The notes below the pieces were generated by a model. The model was not told the origin of the DNA and ran no database searches. It saw only the letters and a program-made list of their open reading frames with translations. A stretch of 64,000 nt of DNA, from contig NW_004454266.1 of NCBI RefSeq assembly GCF_000283155.1, positions 3,208,282-3,272,281 of the forward strand, written 5' to 3'. This document shows positions 47,596-61,111 of the stretch, piece by piece. The stretch comes from Ceratotherium simum simum. Taxonomy: Eukaryota; Chordata; Mammalia; Perissodactyla; Rhinocerotidae. The position numbers were made by a program, and so were the translations under genes. Position 1 is the stretch's first letter, and the number at the start of each line of letters is the position of its first letter.

Positions 47596-49168
47596 ATCCT
47601 TACCTCCTCATTTTATCTTTTCTCTGTGCTTATATCTATGTATTAGGTAGCTCAGCTATATCTCCCAGTCTTGGAGAGGTGGCCTTATGTAAGAGATGCC
47701 TTATGAGGCCCCACAGTGTCCCTCCATCTCATCACCAGTTCCAAATGCTCCAGGAGTGTGCCTTGAGCGGGCTACATGTGTTCTTCTGTTGTGGTAGGGT
47801 TGCTCTTGCTGCAGGTGCCCAGGGAGGCTAGGCCATCCCCCTGGCTGGCTGGTTTTAATGCTCAGCTGTGTTTGGCTTCTATGGTCCTTTCCATCAGTTT
47901 ATCAGGAGTGGGGAGCCCTAGCACAGTTGGCTGGGAGGTCTAATAGCACATTCCTGCTGCAGTTTTTCTGTTATGTGAGTAGGCTCCCAGCATGGCTGGT
48001 TCTTAGGCTGAGGGGCTTACAATTGCTGTAGGCCTCCAGGCTGTTCTCAGCTGTCTCAGGAGAGCAGCTTGGCATGGCAGCACACAATTGCTTCAGGTGT
48101 TTGAAAGTGGGGCCAATCCCCTTTATGGCTGTTTGAGAAGCACAAGTTTGTTGCACTGACAAGCCCCACTGCCCACAGACCCACAAACCCTGTCAACACA
48201 GATCAGCCCCATGCACACACCCCAACCCACTGAAGTGGACCCACTAGCCCTGTTGCAGAGGCCACAGAATCCACCAATGCAGGCCTGCCCTCATGTACAC
48301 CCTGCCCCTCATGCATGCCCTGTCCCATAGAGGCAGACCCACTCATCCCACTCTAGAGTTGCCACACACCCCACCTATGCAGGCCCACAAGTTGCTCAAG
48401 GGCTTGCTGTTGGGTGGGGCCAGTGCCTAGCATGGGATGCCTGTCCTGGCTGAGCTGGATTAAATCAGTGTTCTAGTGAGTGGGGCAGACCCCTGTGCTG
48501 TCAGGCCAGGGAAGGAACTCCAATGGCACCTGCCTGGCTCTGTGTCAGCACACCTGTACTAGATCACAATAATGGCTGCAGCCAAAGGTTCAGTCATGGG
48601 GAGGTGGTCCAGCCTGTGGAGGTCTCACATCTTGCAGAGATATACCCAGAGCCTATCAAGTGAGTCTCTTTTCACCAAACAACCGTGTACCTTTCTTTCT
48701 GGTGATTTTAGTTTTCTTTCTGAAACAGGTGAATTTGTGCATGGGCCCCTTAGGAGCAGGCTTTTCTTTCCCTTAAGTCTGATAGTTTTTCTGGGGGATA
48801 TTCCCCATTGTTAATAGCCAGCAAAGCCAGATATTATGACACTCATCTTGGTTGTGCTGAGTTCAAAAGCTGCTTTTTGTAGCAAAGCTCTCCCACTCAG
48901 ATCCCCTACTTCTCCAGGAAATGCTTCCCGCCTTAAGATTGCTGCTGGCCCTGAAGCATCATGGCTAGAATGTGGTTTCTTTCCTCTCCAGAAAGGAATA
49001 TCTACCTCTTCCACTTCAGTCAGCACTGTCTCTTGTTGTGGGGTTCTATTTATCCTATTTTCAGTTATCTCTCAGGGGTAATTGTTCCAAGAGTAGCTGT
49101 AAATTTATTGTGTTCGTGGGAGGAGGTGAATTCAGAGTCCTCCTACACTGACATCTTCCCAGCAATCT

Positions 49169-49836
49169 TTGAAACACAACTTTTAAACAGCAAATTTATT
49201 AACAAAGCGAGGGTACAAAACAGGAGCAACAACACGTGTAATATCTATGAGGCCCTGATCCAGTCAGACAGCCACCTGAGTCCCCCTTTCTACAGTGGAA
49301 TGCTCTTTTATTTTGGAATGTGGTGCACTAACCTGTGTGGTACAAGTTAGCAAAGTGAAGGCTTGGGAATTTCTCAACTTATAGTTTCCCAACCATCATA
49401 GCACTGCTCTGGCCTAGGACTAACTTTTATTCATTAGTACAACCGCAGTCTGTGTTTTGTAAGCTTACTACATTCTAAACAGACCCTATACAACCTGCTA
49501 TGAACATTATGAGATCAGGAATCAGTATATAGGAACCCTGGAGGACGCTCATGCACCTCATAGTCAGGACATTTCAGATGTTACTGTTTGCCAGAGTTCT
49601 GCCCTGACCAGGCTCACTGAGGAGGGGGGAACAGATTACAGATCCCTGTCAACTCTTTCCTTTGCAGGGAACTTCTGATCTGATGATTGTTTGTAGTATA
49701 GTTGAGAGCCTTCTTCTATTTTTTTTTTTTTTTTTGTTTAGTATTGTAGCATATTTCAAAACCTGATGTGGTAGACTCTGGGAACCAGAGTATTTGGAAA
49801 TGTCTTGAGAATGTGGTTTGCTGGGAAAGCCTGCTC
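49169..49836. other. Unclassified spacer with poly(T)
   Basis: No gene supported. A T17 run lies at 49719-49735. The part after 49170 (CAAATTTATTAACAAAG...) could be old LTR-element sequence but is not assignable. Confidence 0.45.
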
Positions 49837-50615
49837 TTCACTGGTGAATTTAACCAAATGTTTTAAGAAAAATTAGTACCAATCGCACTCAAAGTCTTCC
49901 AAAACTTAAAACAGGAGAGAACATTTACAACGCCATTTTACGAGGCCAACTTTATGCTGATAGCTAAACCAGACAAGGACATCATGGAAAAGAAAATTAC
50001 AAGCCATTATCCCTGATGAACATAGATGCAAAAGTGTCAACAAAATATTAGAAAACCAAATTCAACAATATATTAAAAGGATCATACATCTCGACCAAGT
50101 TGCATTTATTCCGGGGATAAAAGGATGGTTCAACATTCACAAATCAATCAATATGATACACAACATAACAAAATAAAGGATGAAAATCATACAGTCATCT
50201 CAATAGATGCACAAGGGCATTTGACAAAAATTCAACATCCATTTATGATAAAACTCTCAACAGTGTGGGTGTAGAGCGACCGTACCTCAACATAATAAAG
50301 ACAACATATGACAATCCCACAGCTAGCATCATATTTAATGGTGAAAAGCTGAAAGCTTTTCCTCTAAGATCAGAAACAAGACCAAGATGCCCACTCTCAC
50401 CACTTTTATTGTGCTGGAAATCCTAGCCAGAATAATTAGGCAAAAAAAAAAAAAAAAAAAAAATCTGTTCAGAGCAGAACGGAAGAAGTAAAACTGTCAC
50501 TATTTGCAGGCGATGTGATATTATATACAGAAAACTCTAAAGACTTCACCAAAAAGCTGTTAGAACTAATAAACAACTTCGATAAAGTTGCAGGATACAA
50601 AATTCCTAGAAATCT
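49837..50615 (+). mobile_element. L1 ORF2 fragment (reverse transcriptase region)
   Basis: + strand L1 from GGTGAATTTAACCAAATG through the RT domain. The active site reads as LFAGD instead of FADD near 50498, and an internal A20 run lies at about 50443. It lacks L1 ends and stops close to the start of duplication copy 2. Confidence 0.85.
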
Positions 50616-51048
50616 AATACAGCTAACTAATACAAACTAATATATCTACTATTGCTGATGGAGAGGGAAACAGTGAATTTATTGAGCCATAGTATTTGTA
50701 AATAGCCAAGTAGATGTGTCAGGAGTGGCAATGGACATATAGGATTATACCTGGAGAGAGGGCTCAGAGCTAGATATGCTTCAGCGATTATCTCTTGGTG
50801 GTTCAGTTAAAGTACCATCATTTTTAAAGAGGAAATGTGAAAATGAGAATTAAAGGTAAAGGACTTTGGGTTTCAGAAGAAATCAGAGAAGTAGTGGTCA
50901 CTGATGTGTAAGAATATCAGGGCTGAAAAGTTTTATAAAAGCTCCCTGAAGAATATTGCAAGGAGGAAGTAGCCAATAGGATGGCATGATTAAAGGTGAT
51001 CTACAAAGTGGAAAAGCGTGACTTTAGCCATTTGGGACCAACTGAATA

Positions 51049-51567
51049 ATTTTAAGTAATTAAATTATGAAAATTAATGATATAAAAATGAAAATTATAA
51101 ACACAGAGATTACAATCACATGCAATGCTAGCAGTTTTTTTGCATTTACATAACGCTTTACAATTTATAATGCATTTTCACATTTTTTATCTTATTTATT
51201 TACCACAACACTGAGGGACAATATCATCCTCATTTTACAGCTGAGCACACTTTGCAACAGGGAGGTTAAATTACTACTTGAAGTGACACAGCTTCTAAAT
51301 GATGAGGCCAAGAAGTGATCTGAGATATTCAGACTCTAAAGTTATGCTCTTTCTATGGAATAATGGAGTATCTTTTGAATTCCTTTTAATAAGCCCACAC
51401 TCTTCATTAGGCAGAAGCTAGTGATTACCAAAAGATGATAATCCACTTTATTAATGTTTTAATCAGTATGTTGTACATTCAAAGATTTCCTCAGTGTGAT
51501 TGTAAGCTTCGTGTTTATAATTTTAAATTTTAAGATGTCATTAATTTTCATAATTTAATTACTTAAG
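51049..51567. repeat. Inverted duplication, arms about 72 bp
   Basis: 51049-51120 is the imperfect reverse complement of 51495-51567 (both carry the motif of TTTATAATTTT and AATTTTCATAATTTAATTA). Arms are about 85% identical by eye, separated by about 375 bp. Copy 1 has only the right arm equivalent (about 26596-26665). Confidence 0.8.
51140..51360 (-). mobile_element. MIR-type SINE (old), copy 2 counterpart
   Basis: Same element as 26235-26450, with CATTTTACAGCTGAGCACAC and GAAGTGACACAGC. Lies between the arms of the inverted duplication. Confidence 0.75.
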
Positions 51568-53189
51568 AATTATAGAACTGGTCCCAAAATGGCTAAAGTT
51601 AAGAGAATTTTAATATATTAAAATAGAAATTAGTTCAAATTCCTTTTCGCTTCTTGTATATTCAGCAACAAAAACACAAATTCATTCATTGATCAAAGAA
51701 TCAAATAAGACATAGTAAACCAAACTTTGGAAGCTTTGTAATGCAAGTGTTTTTTGCCTATGTATCTGTGTGTACATGTTTTGGGAGTGCGAAGGAGTGG
51801 ATGAAGGAAATGTAGCACGTGATCTATGGGCTCTTTCCACATGGTTTGAGTTAAAGTGCTCACATTCATTTCCCCATAAGACTAACTATACCTAATATTC
51901 TTTAGGTTCTGGAAAATTCCCTCCAAGATGAAATAGTTTGAGAGCATGTGGCAAGAACCTCAGAAGAGCAATGTAGTGTCCAGCTCCAGTCTATAAAAAC
52001 TCTGCTGACACGAGAACCTCCAGAGTCACATTTCTTACAGGAGAGGGGTGAGGGACTGGATATTGTACCTAATAGAAAGCGATTAAATTTTGTTACCATT
52101 GACTTTTGGTGGAAATGTAGATGTGTACATTCAATATGTCTCACCTTTTGTGTAAGATGACCATGACATTGTGTCCCTTCAAGAAGGGAATTATTTTTCA
52201 ATATAGAATAATTAAACAGCATGCTTTCTTTGTATCAGGGACTATATTTTAATTGTAATTACTTCAATGTATTCTGAGCTTTTTAAGCTTTTGAGAATTG
52301 TTTTGCCCATCATTTTGTTGTTTTCCCAATCATTTTCCTTCTGTTTTCAATTTTAGTGTATATCTCTGTTCTATTTAACTCAAATCTCTGTATACATCTA
52401 CTGTCTCTCGCAGCTCCTGTTATTTCTCATTCTAGATTTGTCTTCTCTACCTTTCCCTTTGTTTCTGAGCCCTTCCCTTTTCACTTTCCCCACTTGGGCT
52501 CTTTATCCATTTATCTAGTGGTAACCACAGAAATCTAAAAGCAGGGCAGCAGTACAGGAGTGGTAGTGTTTCACGTAGGATGTGTGGACTTTTCCTCCTA
52601 CTTACCTCAGATAGAGGACAAGCAGTGAGGAGGAGAATCTGAGAGCTCAGAATAATTCAGAGACCAGAAACAGCCTGTTCAGTAATTTACTGAGGTGGTG
52701 GCAATTTAGATATTTCAGATGAAAGTCTATCTTCTCTATGTCTAGTCTACAGAGAGGATGGTGTCCTGGAACCTGGTGGAGAAGCGTTCCTGTTTTTTCC
52801 TTTATCATTGACGTTACATTTCCTTAAGATCACTGGTGATGATCCCGGACTTGTATTTCTTGTAGTCCAGCTATCCGAGTCCTTACAAATCCCTAATAAT
52901 TTTCCTTTCTCTTAGACTTAGCTTTTCTAAATGTGGTTTTATCCGTCATATTCATCCTTTTGAAAAATACTCCTGATCTTTCATATTATTTTTATGTAGC
53001 CTCCTTGTTTCCTGCTTTCTTATTGTCACAGGTGTAACGTTGGGTATAACATTGTCCTATGTGTTGTCCTTATGTTCTCTGGCTATCTCTCTGTCTCTGT
53101 CTGTCAGTCAATGTGTATCTCTATCTCTCTGTCTTCTATGTATTTTATGTTTAAAAATTTGTTCAGTTTAAAAAATAATTTGAAGTGAA

Positions 53190-53690
53190 CTGTCGTGATA
53201 TCACCACACTTATAAAAACTAGATCCTGGATAGAACTCGGACAGCCTCTATGCAAGTGCACCCCTTTTTCTCCCCATTGATCTTGACTTTGTTATAAACA
53301 GCTCTTTGATATTCTTTTTAGTTTCTACTATAATTTTTGACTATACCTATAGTTTTACCACTCCTGTTGGTATTCATAAACAACAATTTGTTTTATCTGT
53401 TTTTAAACTTTATAGATGGATTGGTTACTCTGTGACTCATGCGTTTTGCTCAGCATTTTTGTGTGAAGGACATCATTTTGATTTCTTTAGCTTTAGTTTA
53501 TTCATATTTGTTGTTGTATATTACTTCTGTTGTATCAATAGGCCACAGTTTACCCATTTTACTGTTGATGAACATTTGGATTGTTTCCAGGTTTTGGTTA
53601 ATACAAACAATGCTGTTGTGAGCATTCTTATATGTGTCTCTTAGGGCACATGACCAAGAACTACTTTAGAAAATATTAAACTGAGGCATG
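53190..53690 (-). mobile_element. Old LINE 3' fragment, copy 2 counterpart
   Basis: Counterpart of 29090-29600, with CCCATTTTACTGTTGATGAA and GGATTGTTTCCAGG. Open frames of up to 112 codons here do not match those in copy 1 and are chance. Confidence 0.55.
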
Positions 53691-56453
53691 TAAATTGCAG
53701 GTCTGCATTCCTAGAGAATGTCAAACTATTATCTGAAGTGATTTTACTAATTAAGACTTGCAGCAGCAAGAATAAACTGGGGAGAAAAATGTTGATAAAG
53801 GCCTATATTTCCTTCCCTCCTCTAGACACTCTAAGCAGTATTGGTTTCTACTAGACCTCCTTACAAATATTATGATGAGATTAACTAGTAGTATAATAAC
53901 TGAGAAAATTCTAATTTAAGAATATTTTTAGTAAGATATAGATTATCTCTCTAGGCTGAATCTTTTAAATAAAACTAGACTTTCTGGATATATGGGAGGA
54001 AGTTGGCCATAGAATGGAAATTAATCACCAAAGCTCTCTATACTTGTGTGACTAATGGCATATAAAAACAAAGATGCCTCAAACCTAAATCTCTTTCTCT
54101 GAGCTAGCTTATACTGCTTCTTAACAGTCATCCATTATTCTGAAAGAAAATATGATCCAGTCTGGAAAAGGGATTTTATTTTATTTTTTCAGTTGCATTT
54201 GATGTTTCAGGCTGAGCTTGCCAAAGTTAGATGTTTTTAATGCCTGACTTTTGCCTGTACAGTCAAGTGAAGATAAGTTGTTTTGAAATAAATTAACTGA
54301 TCTTCAAACTTGACTTCAACAGACAAAACACTTATCAATTTCCTTCCACTTCTCTTTAGCAATTGTTTATAACAATCCTGGTAAACTCAAAATCATGAGA
54401 GCTTAATTGCAAACACTGGTTGAATTCAAACATACCACATAAGTTTCATTAAAAATCCATAATTCTTCTTTTTCTTGTTTGAGTAAATCATTAAAATCTT
54501 TAGATCTAAACAGAACAATGTTATGGAGGTTTGAAATATTTTTCTTAGACACATTAGAAGTTTGTTAATAAATGTGGCGGTTGCCCTCCATTATATTCAC
54601 ATTAAAGTTTAGAATGTGTCTAATTATAAGCTTTGTGATCCCTTATAAGTTATGAATTATATTAATTAAAAATCATTTACATATTTACATTTAAAATTAA
54701 GTAACAATGAATTCTTATGTATTTATATAGTTATATGTAAAAAATTTTGCATGTGTGAGAAAAAATCTCAAGGTTTCTGTAAAAAATTCAAGTCATTTAA
54801 AGATGAGAGCTAGGGTAAATAGGAGGTCTAGGGAGTTATCTGTTCTCTGTCAAATAAATGAAATTATAGAAGACACAGATTATGCATCCTCTGGCATCCT
54901 CTCTGATATTCATTTTCCCGGAGGATTGTCATCTCTGGATAGCTTGGTGACACCAGTTAATTAACAGTATAGGACATACATTCCTCAGAGACTTCAGCCA
55001 GGTAAACAGGTTTGGTTCTCCATCTGTGCCAGCCTGGGCACAGCGCAGTTTCACGTCACTTTGTCATGTTGCTCTTATAGTTCTCTCTGTCATTAAGCCA
55101 GGTCACTGTATTGCGGAAATAATACTGAGAGTTAGAAATTTCTTTCCTTTATCTTCCTACTACTTAGAGGAGAATACAGATCTCTAGTACCATGTGAAGA
55201 TATGTGAGGTCATCATGAGAAAGCGTCCTCTTGCTTAAGAAAAATTTCTGGATAATCCAATGCTGGTATAATGAATCTTTGCACTCACTCCATACAACCT
55301 GCTTCCTGATTCGACATATTCAAGTTCCAATATCAGTATTATATTAAAGGCGGTAAGTTGGAAGAGAGATAGGGAAATAGCTTAGGACCCACAGATAGGG
55401 TGAATAAACGTAAAAGGAATGGAACTTAGTCTCTGTTTTGCTTTAGGAATTGGCAACTGAGTTTATTTTCAGTTGCAATCGTTCTTGAAACAAAAACCTA
55501 AATTGGTTTTGCATATATGTCCATTGGCGAAAGGAACATACTACAGAATTTACCAAATATTAAAACTAAATTTAGTTGTTCATTTTAGAAGCCAGCAGTT
55601 CATTTGTAGATGTTTCATTCTATTGTAGTACATTCATTAAATGTATGTATATATGAAAAATATTTTAAAAAGAGCATATCAGCTGTAATAAAATATGCCC
55701 TTCAGTAATAGAAAAATGTGCATGTGTGTACATAAAAGTATTAGACTATATGTTTCCATTCTTTCCCTTTACCTCTTTATTCTCTGTGAAATTACACAAT
55801 ATTTGTTCTCTACGCTCAAAATTTATTGTCACAATCTGTAGTTTTTAAATGTTTTTTCCTTCCTTATAGATGCACAAAAATATCTAAAATATGTATGGAA
55901 TTTTCAAGATGCTAGGTTGCAAATTACAAAAAGGAAGTTTTATTTTGTGAAAATTGTGTCAATGCATTTTAATTTTGAGTTTATTGTTAATGAGAAATGA
56001 TGATTCTTCAATTCAGTACAAATACTAATTTGAAGATGAAAAAGGAAGAGAAAAGATGGCCTGATTGTTTAAATAATTGGTGAATTAGGCAAATGACAAT
56101 TTTTTAATTGGATTGTATTGAAGTGATGTGTACAGTACATTAATGACGATCCTTCCAAACTCGCACATATTTACGAACGAACTGTTGTGTATGAATGCTA
56201 TTGGGGTCCCGCTCAGACCCTCTTTACTGGCTGGAGCACCTATCCAAACAGTATTTGTTATGAGTATTGGCTGTTATGTCCACAGCGATTCTTTTCTGCT
56301 GAAAATTGCCCTCAGCTGAAAGGGATCTCATTGCCAGGAGGTCCCTGGAACCTGGTGGAGGCAGCCTACAGTCAATGAGAGACTCGTGGGCTATACAAAA
56401 GGCTGCCTTTGCCTCAAGATGGGACTAAATCTGCTGCAATTCATGCTCCACAC
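53691..56453. other. Duplicated intergenic DNA, copy 2
   Basis: Collinear with 29.6-33.0 kb but lacking the two L1 insertions at 31166-31700 and 32553-32660. No gene. Confidence 0.65.
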
Positions 56454-56630
56454 CTGTGCTGTACAATACAGTAGTAACTAGCCACACATAGCTATTTAAA
56501 TTTAAATGAAACTTAAAATTCAGTTCTACCATATTTCAAATGCTCAGGTAATAACATGTGGATAGTGGCTATCGTATTAGACCATGAAGACAGAATATAT
56601 CTACCATCACAGATAGTTCTACAGGAGAGT
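56454..56630 (-). mobile_element. MER5A-like hAT element, copy 2 counterpart
   Basis: Counterpart of 33011-33196, slightly shortened in the AT-rich centre. Starts CTGTGCTGTACAATACAGTA. Confidence 0.8.
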
Positions 56631-58750
56631 CCTTCTCCAGCTTCTTATGGGATCAGGCTTATGCTATATTTCACTTGAGATCACATCCTTGCTTAGCAAT
56701 GTTCTCTGCCCTATTTTGCTTCCCTCACACCCTTTATCCTGAGAACGTTCCCTCAATAAACAACATGCAATGGAATTCCTACTTCAGCCTCTTTTTCCGT
56801 GGAACCTGGACTAAAGCAATGCCCACATTCAGTAAACCTGTCATTTTCAACGCAGTGATAGATCCACTTCACCCTCATTGTACATCCTCCGTTGCCATCA
56901 GGGGCCAGTCCTAATATGTCTGAGTTCAGCTTAGACCTATGAGACAGAAACATTATTAAAGGAATAGCAATTCAGTCATAGCACTGGGGCTGCAGAAATT
57001 TTGCCAACAGTTCTTCAGGATTCGTTCAGGAACTGGACAGGGCAGAGTTTGAATGCTAAATATATCAGTGAATGTTGTATAATTTGAAATATCTTATACA
57101 GACATTGTCTAGACTTCTTTTGTCTTTAAAATGTGCGGTTTTCATACCGAGCATCTAGTTTTATTGGAGTATGTATTCTTCCAGTGAAATTTTTAGTTAT
57201 ATGTCAACATTGTACAATTATTGCAATTCTAAACTGCTACCTCTACCACCTGATATGTGTCAGTACTAAGCATTTAACCTGTTTCATTTGATGCTTGTTC
57301 TCTTGACTTCTATTGTAAAATTGTGATCTTGTGAGTTTTCATTTCCCATTATATTTTTTTTTGATGGTGGTTGTTATAAAGAATGCCATCTTTATTTGTT
57401 TTGTAGAATCTATTTGTTTTCATTTCACCCATTTGAAATTTTTTATACATAGGCATCTTTGCTTTTTCAAATATTTATTTTTTTGTATCCAAAGTAATGA
57501 TTTGTGTGGAATTTTTATAATAAGACTTATTCCATGTGATATCATGATGGTAACAAAGGACACCATTCTTTGTTCTGTACCTAGGATGAATGTGGCTAAT
57601 ATTTCCAGTCATTATTATTTATATAGTTTGTCTAACATGAATCAATATTTCTTACTGTGTTAAGTCAATTGATGCTTATCTAAACAGAGATGATGATTCT
57701 CAGTCAAATTACACAACTCTTTATATGTGGTAGGAAGGAAATGAAATTTCTCATTTAACCATAGTCAAAAATAGTTCTTCTCTTGGAAGATTGCTTTTGT
57801 GGTGTTGCAAACAGCTTTAGGAGGCATAGATGCTGAGTAAGAAAGGAGGAAGGGAACAAAGTGACCCAGATCAGCAGAACATACTCTTGAAAATCAATGG
57901 AATAATGCATCTTGCAGCTGGATCTTTCCCATATCCAGTCTTACTAAAGGATAGTAATTTTTCTGAATTGTAATAAGAAAGAAAAATAAAAGTAAGAGGA
58001 TAGAATATGACATTAGTATCCTAATTACCTCCCAGTGTGCTCTCCAATGTGGCATTGGAAGCTATTGCAACACACTGAGGCAATCACATTCTTTTTTCTG
58101 TTTTAGTGGGCATCTCCTTTGCCTGATATTTTATTTTTCAACCTAAAATCATATTCATTTTTATACCTGTCAGACAGGTAGCCAAATAAGAGCCATTTTC
58201 TCTTATTAATATATGTATTTTGTCATGTAATACTTCAAATGGTTTGTACAACTTCATCTCACCAGAGTTTTATCTTTTATCAATTGCCATCTTGGTACTC
58301 ATTGATGTGATAATATAAAATATATCATTATCTTACTGTAATGGTGTATTATTTTATTTATGTTTTCCTTGGACGAGTTAGCCATTTATTTTTGCCCTCC
58401 TTCTCTTTCGTGAATGCTTCCTTTATTAGATACAATTTAAAAATTAGCCAGTTGTTCATTTCAAATGAGTGTCTCTATATTTGTGTATGTGTGCATGAGA
58501 CTGAACCATGGTTTTTATTTGCTCTTTTGAGCAGGTGTGAGTCAAGAGATTTACCCTGTCCTTGCACATTTAGACTGTCTCACTTTTATAATTATTTCTT
58601 TTATGAAAGTTTTTGTGCATAGATTTTTTTGTGGCTAGCACTGATCACATCCTTTTAAGAAACTAAGGGAAGTATGAAATATTGTGAAATACTATATCCT
58701 CTATGTCACGTGTGATGATTCCTCTGAATTTTAATACATTCGTTTGATTG
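56631..58750. other. Duplicated intergenic DNA, copy 2
   Basis: Collinear with 33.2-35.55 kb minus the ERE at 33709-33951. No conserved reading frame. Confidence 0.6.
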
Positions 58751-58754
58751 ACAA

Positions 58755-58995
58755 TAAAGTAATGTGGCGGTGAAGGGTACAAACTTTGATATGAAAGGGA
58801 CCTGGGTTTGTGTTAAAACATTTAGGAGTTTAAAGATCTTGAGGAAGCTATTTAACCACTTTAATTGATTTCTTCCTACGTATAAAGGAGATGGTAATAA
58901 ATTTCAAAAAATTTTTTGAAAGATCAGTTGAGATTATGCATGTAAGTATTTTGGAATATGTCAAACACTCAATAATACCAGCTAGTATTAATATT
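58755..58995 (+). mobile_element. MIR SINE (old), copy 2 counterpart
   Basis: Counterpart of 35556-35800, with GACCTGGGTTTGTG and CAAACACTCAATAATACC. Confidence 0.8.
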
Positions 58996-59382
58996 ATTAA
59001 GTGTAAGTAGCATAACAGGTCAGCCTTCAAACTTTGGATACTTTAATTTTTCAAACTTTAAATGCAAAAGAAACTTCATTAATTAAATATTGTTATTTTT
59101 GCCAGATGTGTGAACTAGTACTCCTCCACACTGTTATTTTGAGATTGAGTGTGAAGTTAGGTTAGTTTAATCCTTTTCTTATGTTTCTATTTTGTGTGCT
59201 TTTAAATTTCAAAACATATGACTTTTTGTTGTTTATTTCCCTTGCAACTAAATTTGGGACAAGGAAGACGTTTATGCCAGTGATAGAGAATATTTCCTAA
59301 CTGCCTCTCCCCCACTAAGTCTTCTTCTGCTTGACTTTTACTCGTCCTGTATTCAGATTCCATTAATATTTATTTTATGCCA

Positions 59383-59632
59383 GTTTTTTTTTTTTTTGGT
59401 GAGGAAAATTGGCCCTGAGCTAACATCCATTGCCAATCTTCCCCTTTTTGCTTGAGGAAGATTATCCCTGAGCTAACATCTATGCCACTCTTTCTCTATT
59501 TTGTATGTGGGATGCTGCCATAGCATGGCTTGATGAGCAGTGTGTAAGTCTGCACCTGGCATTCAACCCCACGAACCCTGGGCCACTGAAGCAGAGTGTA
59601 TGAACTTAACCACTAAGTCACCAGGCCAGCCC
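59383..59632 (-). mobile_element. ERE SINE, full length, diverged
   Basis: Poly(T), tail blocks, a body with GCATGGCTTGATGAGCAG and an end CCAGGCCAGCCC. A perfect 12-bp target duplication, TATTTTATGCCA, lies at 59371-59382 and 59633-59644. The site is empty in copy 1 at about 36190, so it followed the duplication despite its divergence. Confidence 0.94.
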
Positions 59633-59644
59633 TATTTTATGCCA

Positions 59645-61111
59645 CTTTTGTACCAATTTCTTTCACACATCAAGGGGTCTATATCCAAATCTGATTTCTA
59701 TTTTAAAAGTCTTAGAATAAAAATTTACAGTATGCCTAAACAATTGAATATGATCAAACTGAACTGTTCATTTTCTGCTGCCTCTTAGGTTGGTGTATGA
59801 CCACTCTTACACAATACTAAATAGCTGGATGAAAATGGCAATCAACTAACCCTAGAGCTGGCAATGTATTTGGTTCAGTGTAACTAACTCTTCAACATAG
59901 CTCCCAGAATGGTGTATATACATAAAATTAACCCAGAGTAGATGGGTGTTCTTAGATTTTTATGATACCAAAATATGTTTTTCTTTATGCCTTTCCTTGT
60001 ATTGCTTTTAGTTTTACAATACATCTTTTGACCTGTCATTACTTTGACAACGTATCTGTCTTTATATCTACGTATTTATCTATTCAATTATCTTAAAATG
60101 AGGAGTGATGTAAAGCATTACACTTGGTACATAGATTACACAGTTGGATTACTTTTTAAAATGTTTATTTTGATTAGAATGTTGATAGGGAATAATCCCA
60201 CCTCTTTCGGGAAACCCACACACTCTAGTTGTTGGTAATATGTGAAAATGAAATCAGGGAAAAGGAAAGTGTTGTCCGCTAGATTTTAGAGTTCTGATTC
60301 CAACTGACTATGCATAGCCGATGAATTTTCAGAGTTCTTGTTAAATTAGGATATTAATTTTAGGCATCTTGAGGACAAGAGTTAAGCACTGTAATTGAAT
60401 GGTGACATTTTCACAAACTGTCTGATTGAGTATTTGTTTTACTACCATACAAAAGGATGAGGGTAGCTCTCACAAATATAATATATTAGGTAGAGTAGAG
60501 AATCAAAACTGCCAAAATTGTGTAAATGTAGCACTATTAATGATATTTTGAATGTAATTTAATCCTTTGTATAAATATATTGTAGGTCACAAGTTCCTTT
60601 ATCTGAATGCATTATAGAGATTATCTTCTATTATATTCTCTTACATGTGAGGTACGTGCAAATCTAGTTGTGTAGAATTATAAGATACGTATTGAAAATA
60701 ACCTCCCTCCCTCTGTCCGCATCTCTTTCTTATTCTTTCTGATCACTCTCCCTGTTCTTTCCTCATTCCCATTCTCTAAAATGTTACACACATTCTTACT
60801 GAACTTTAAATCCTAATAAACTCAATCTGAAACAGATCTTTTACACCTATGATTGATACCAATGCAAGATCCATTATTTGACTTTTCTTATATTAAGTAT
60901 CAATGATACTATTTTTTTGTGATAATGTGGAGCTAAATTGGTATAAGATATGTCAATTTCAATGAGTACATCATTTATCCAAAAGTTGCACTTAAATTCC
61001 CTTGTCATATCTTTTAACATGATAGATACTGCCCCCTCATCATGTCTTTGAAACTATCTTTTAAAAATTGCTAAATGCTTGGTCTTGACAGGAACCGTGT
61101 GCTAACAAAGA
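59645..61111. other. 5' flank of the OR pseudogene
   Basis: Collinear with 36.2-37.65 kb. The pyrimidine tract and AG at the position equivalent to 37563-37590 are degraded here (61030-61052). No gene. Confidence 0.55.

Larger units (their letters stand above)
42051..49168 (-). mobile_element. Near-full-length L1, reverse orientation
   Basis: Reading right to left: 5' end near 49165 (CTGGGAAGATGTC on the - strand), GC-richer 5' UTR to about 47.6 kb, ORF1 about 47.6-46.7 kb, ORF2 about 46.25-42.3 kb, and 3' UTR ending in a T run at 42052-42064. It resembles the younger L1 at 17.2-24.5 kb but is more decayed, and it carries its own ERE. A probable target duplication with TGAAACACAA lies at 42007 and 49170, offset on the 3' side by about 30 bp. 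Confidence 0.92.
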
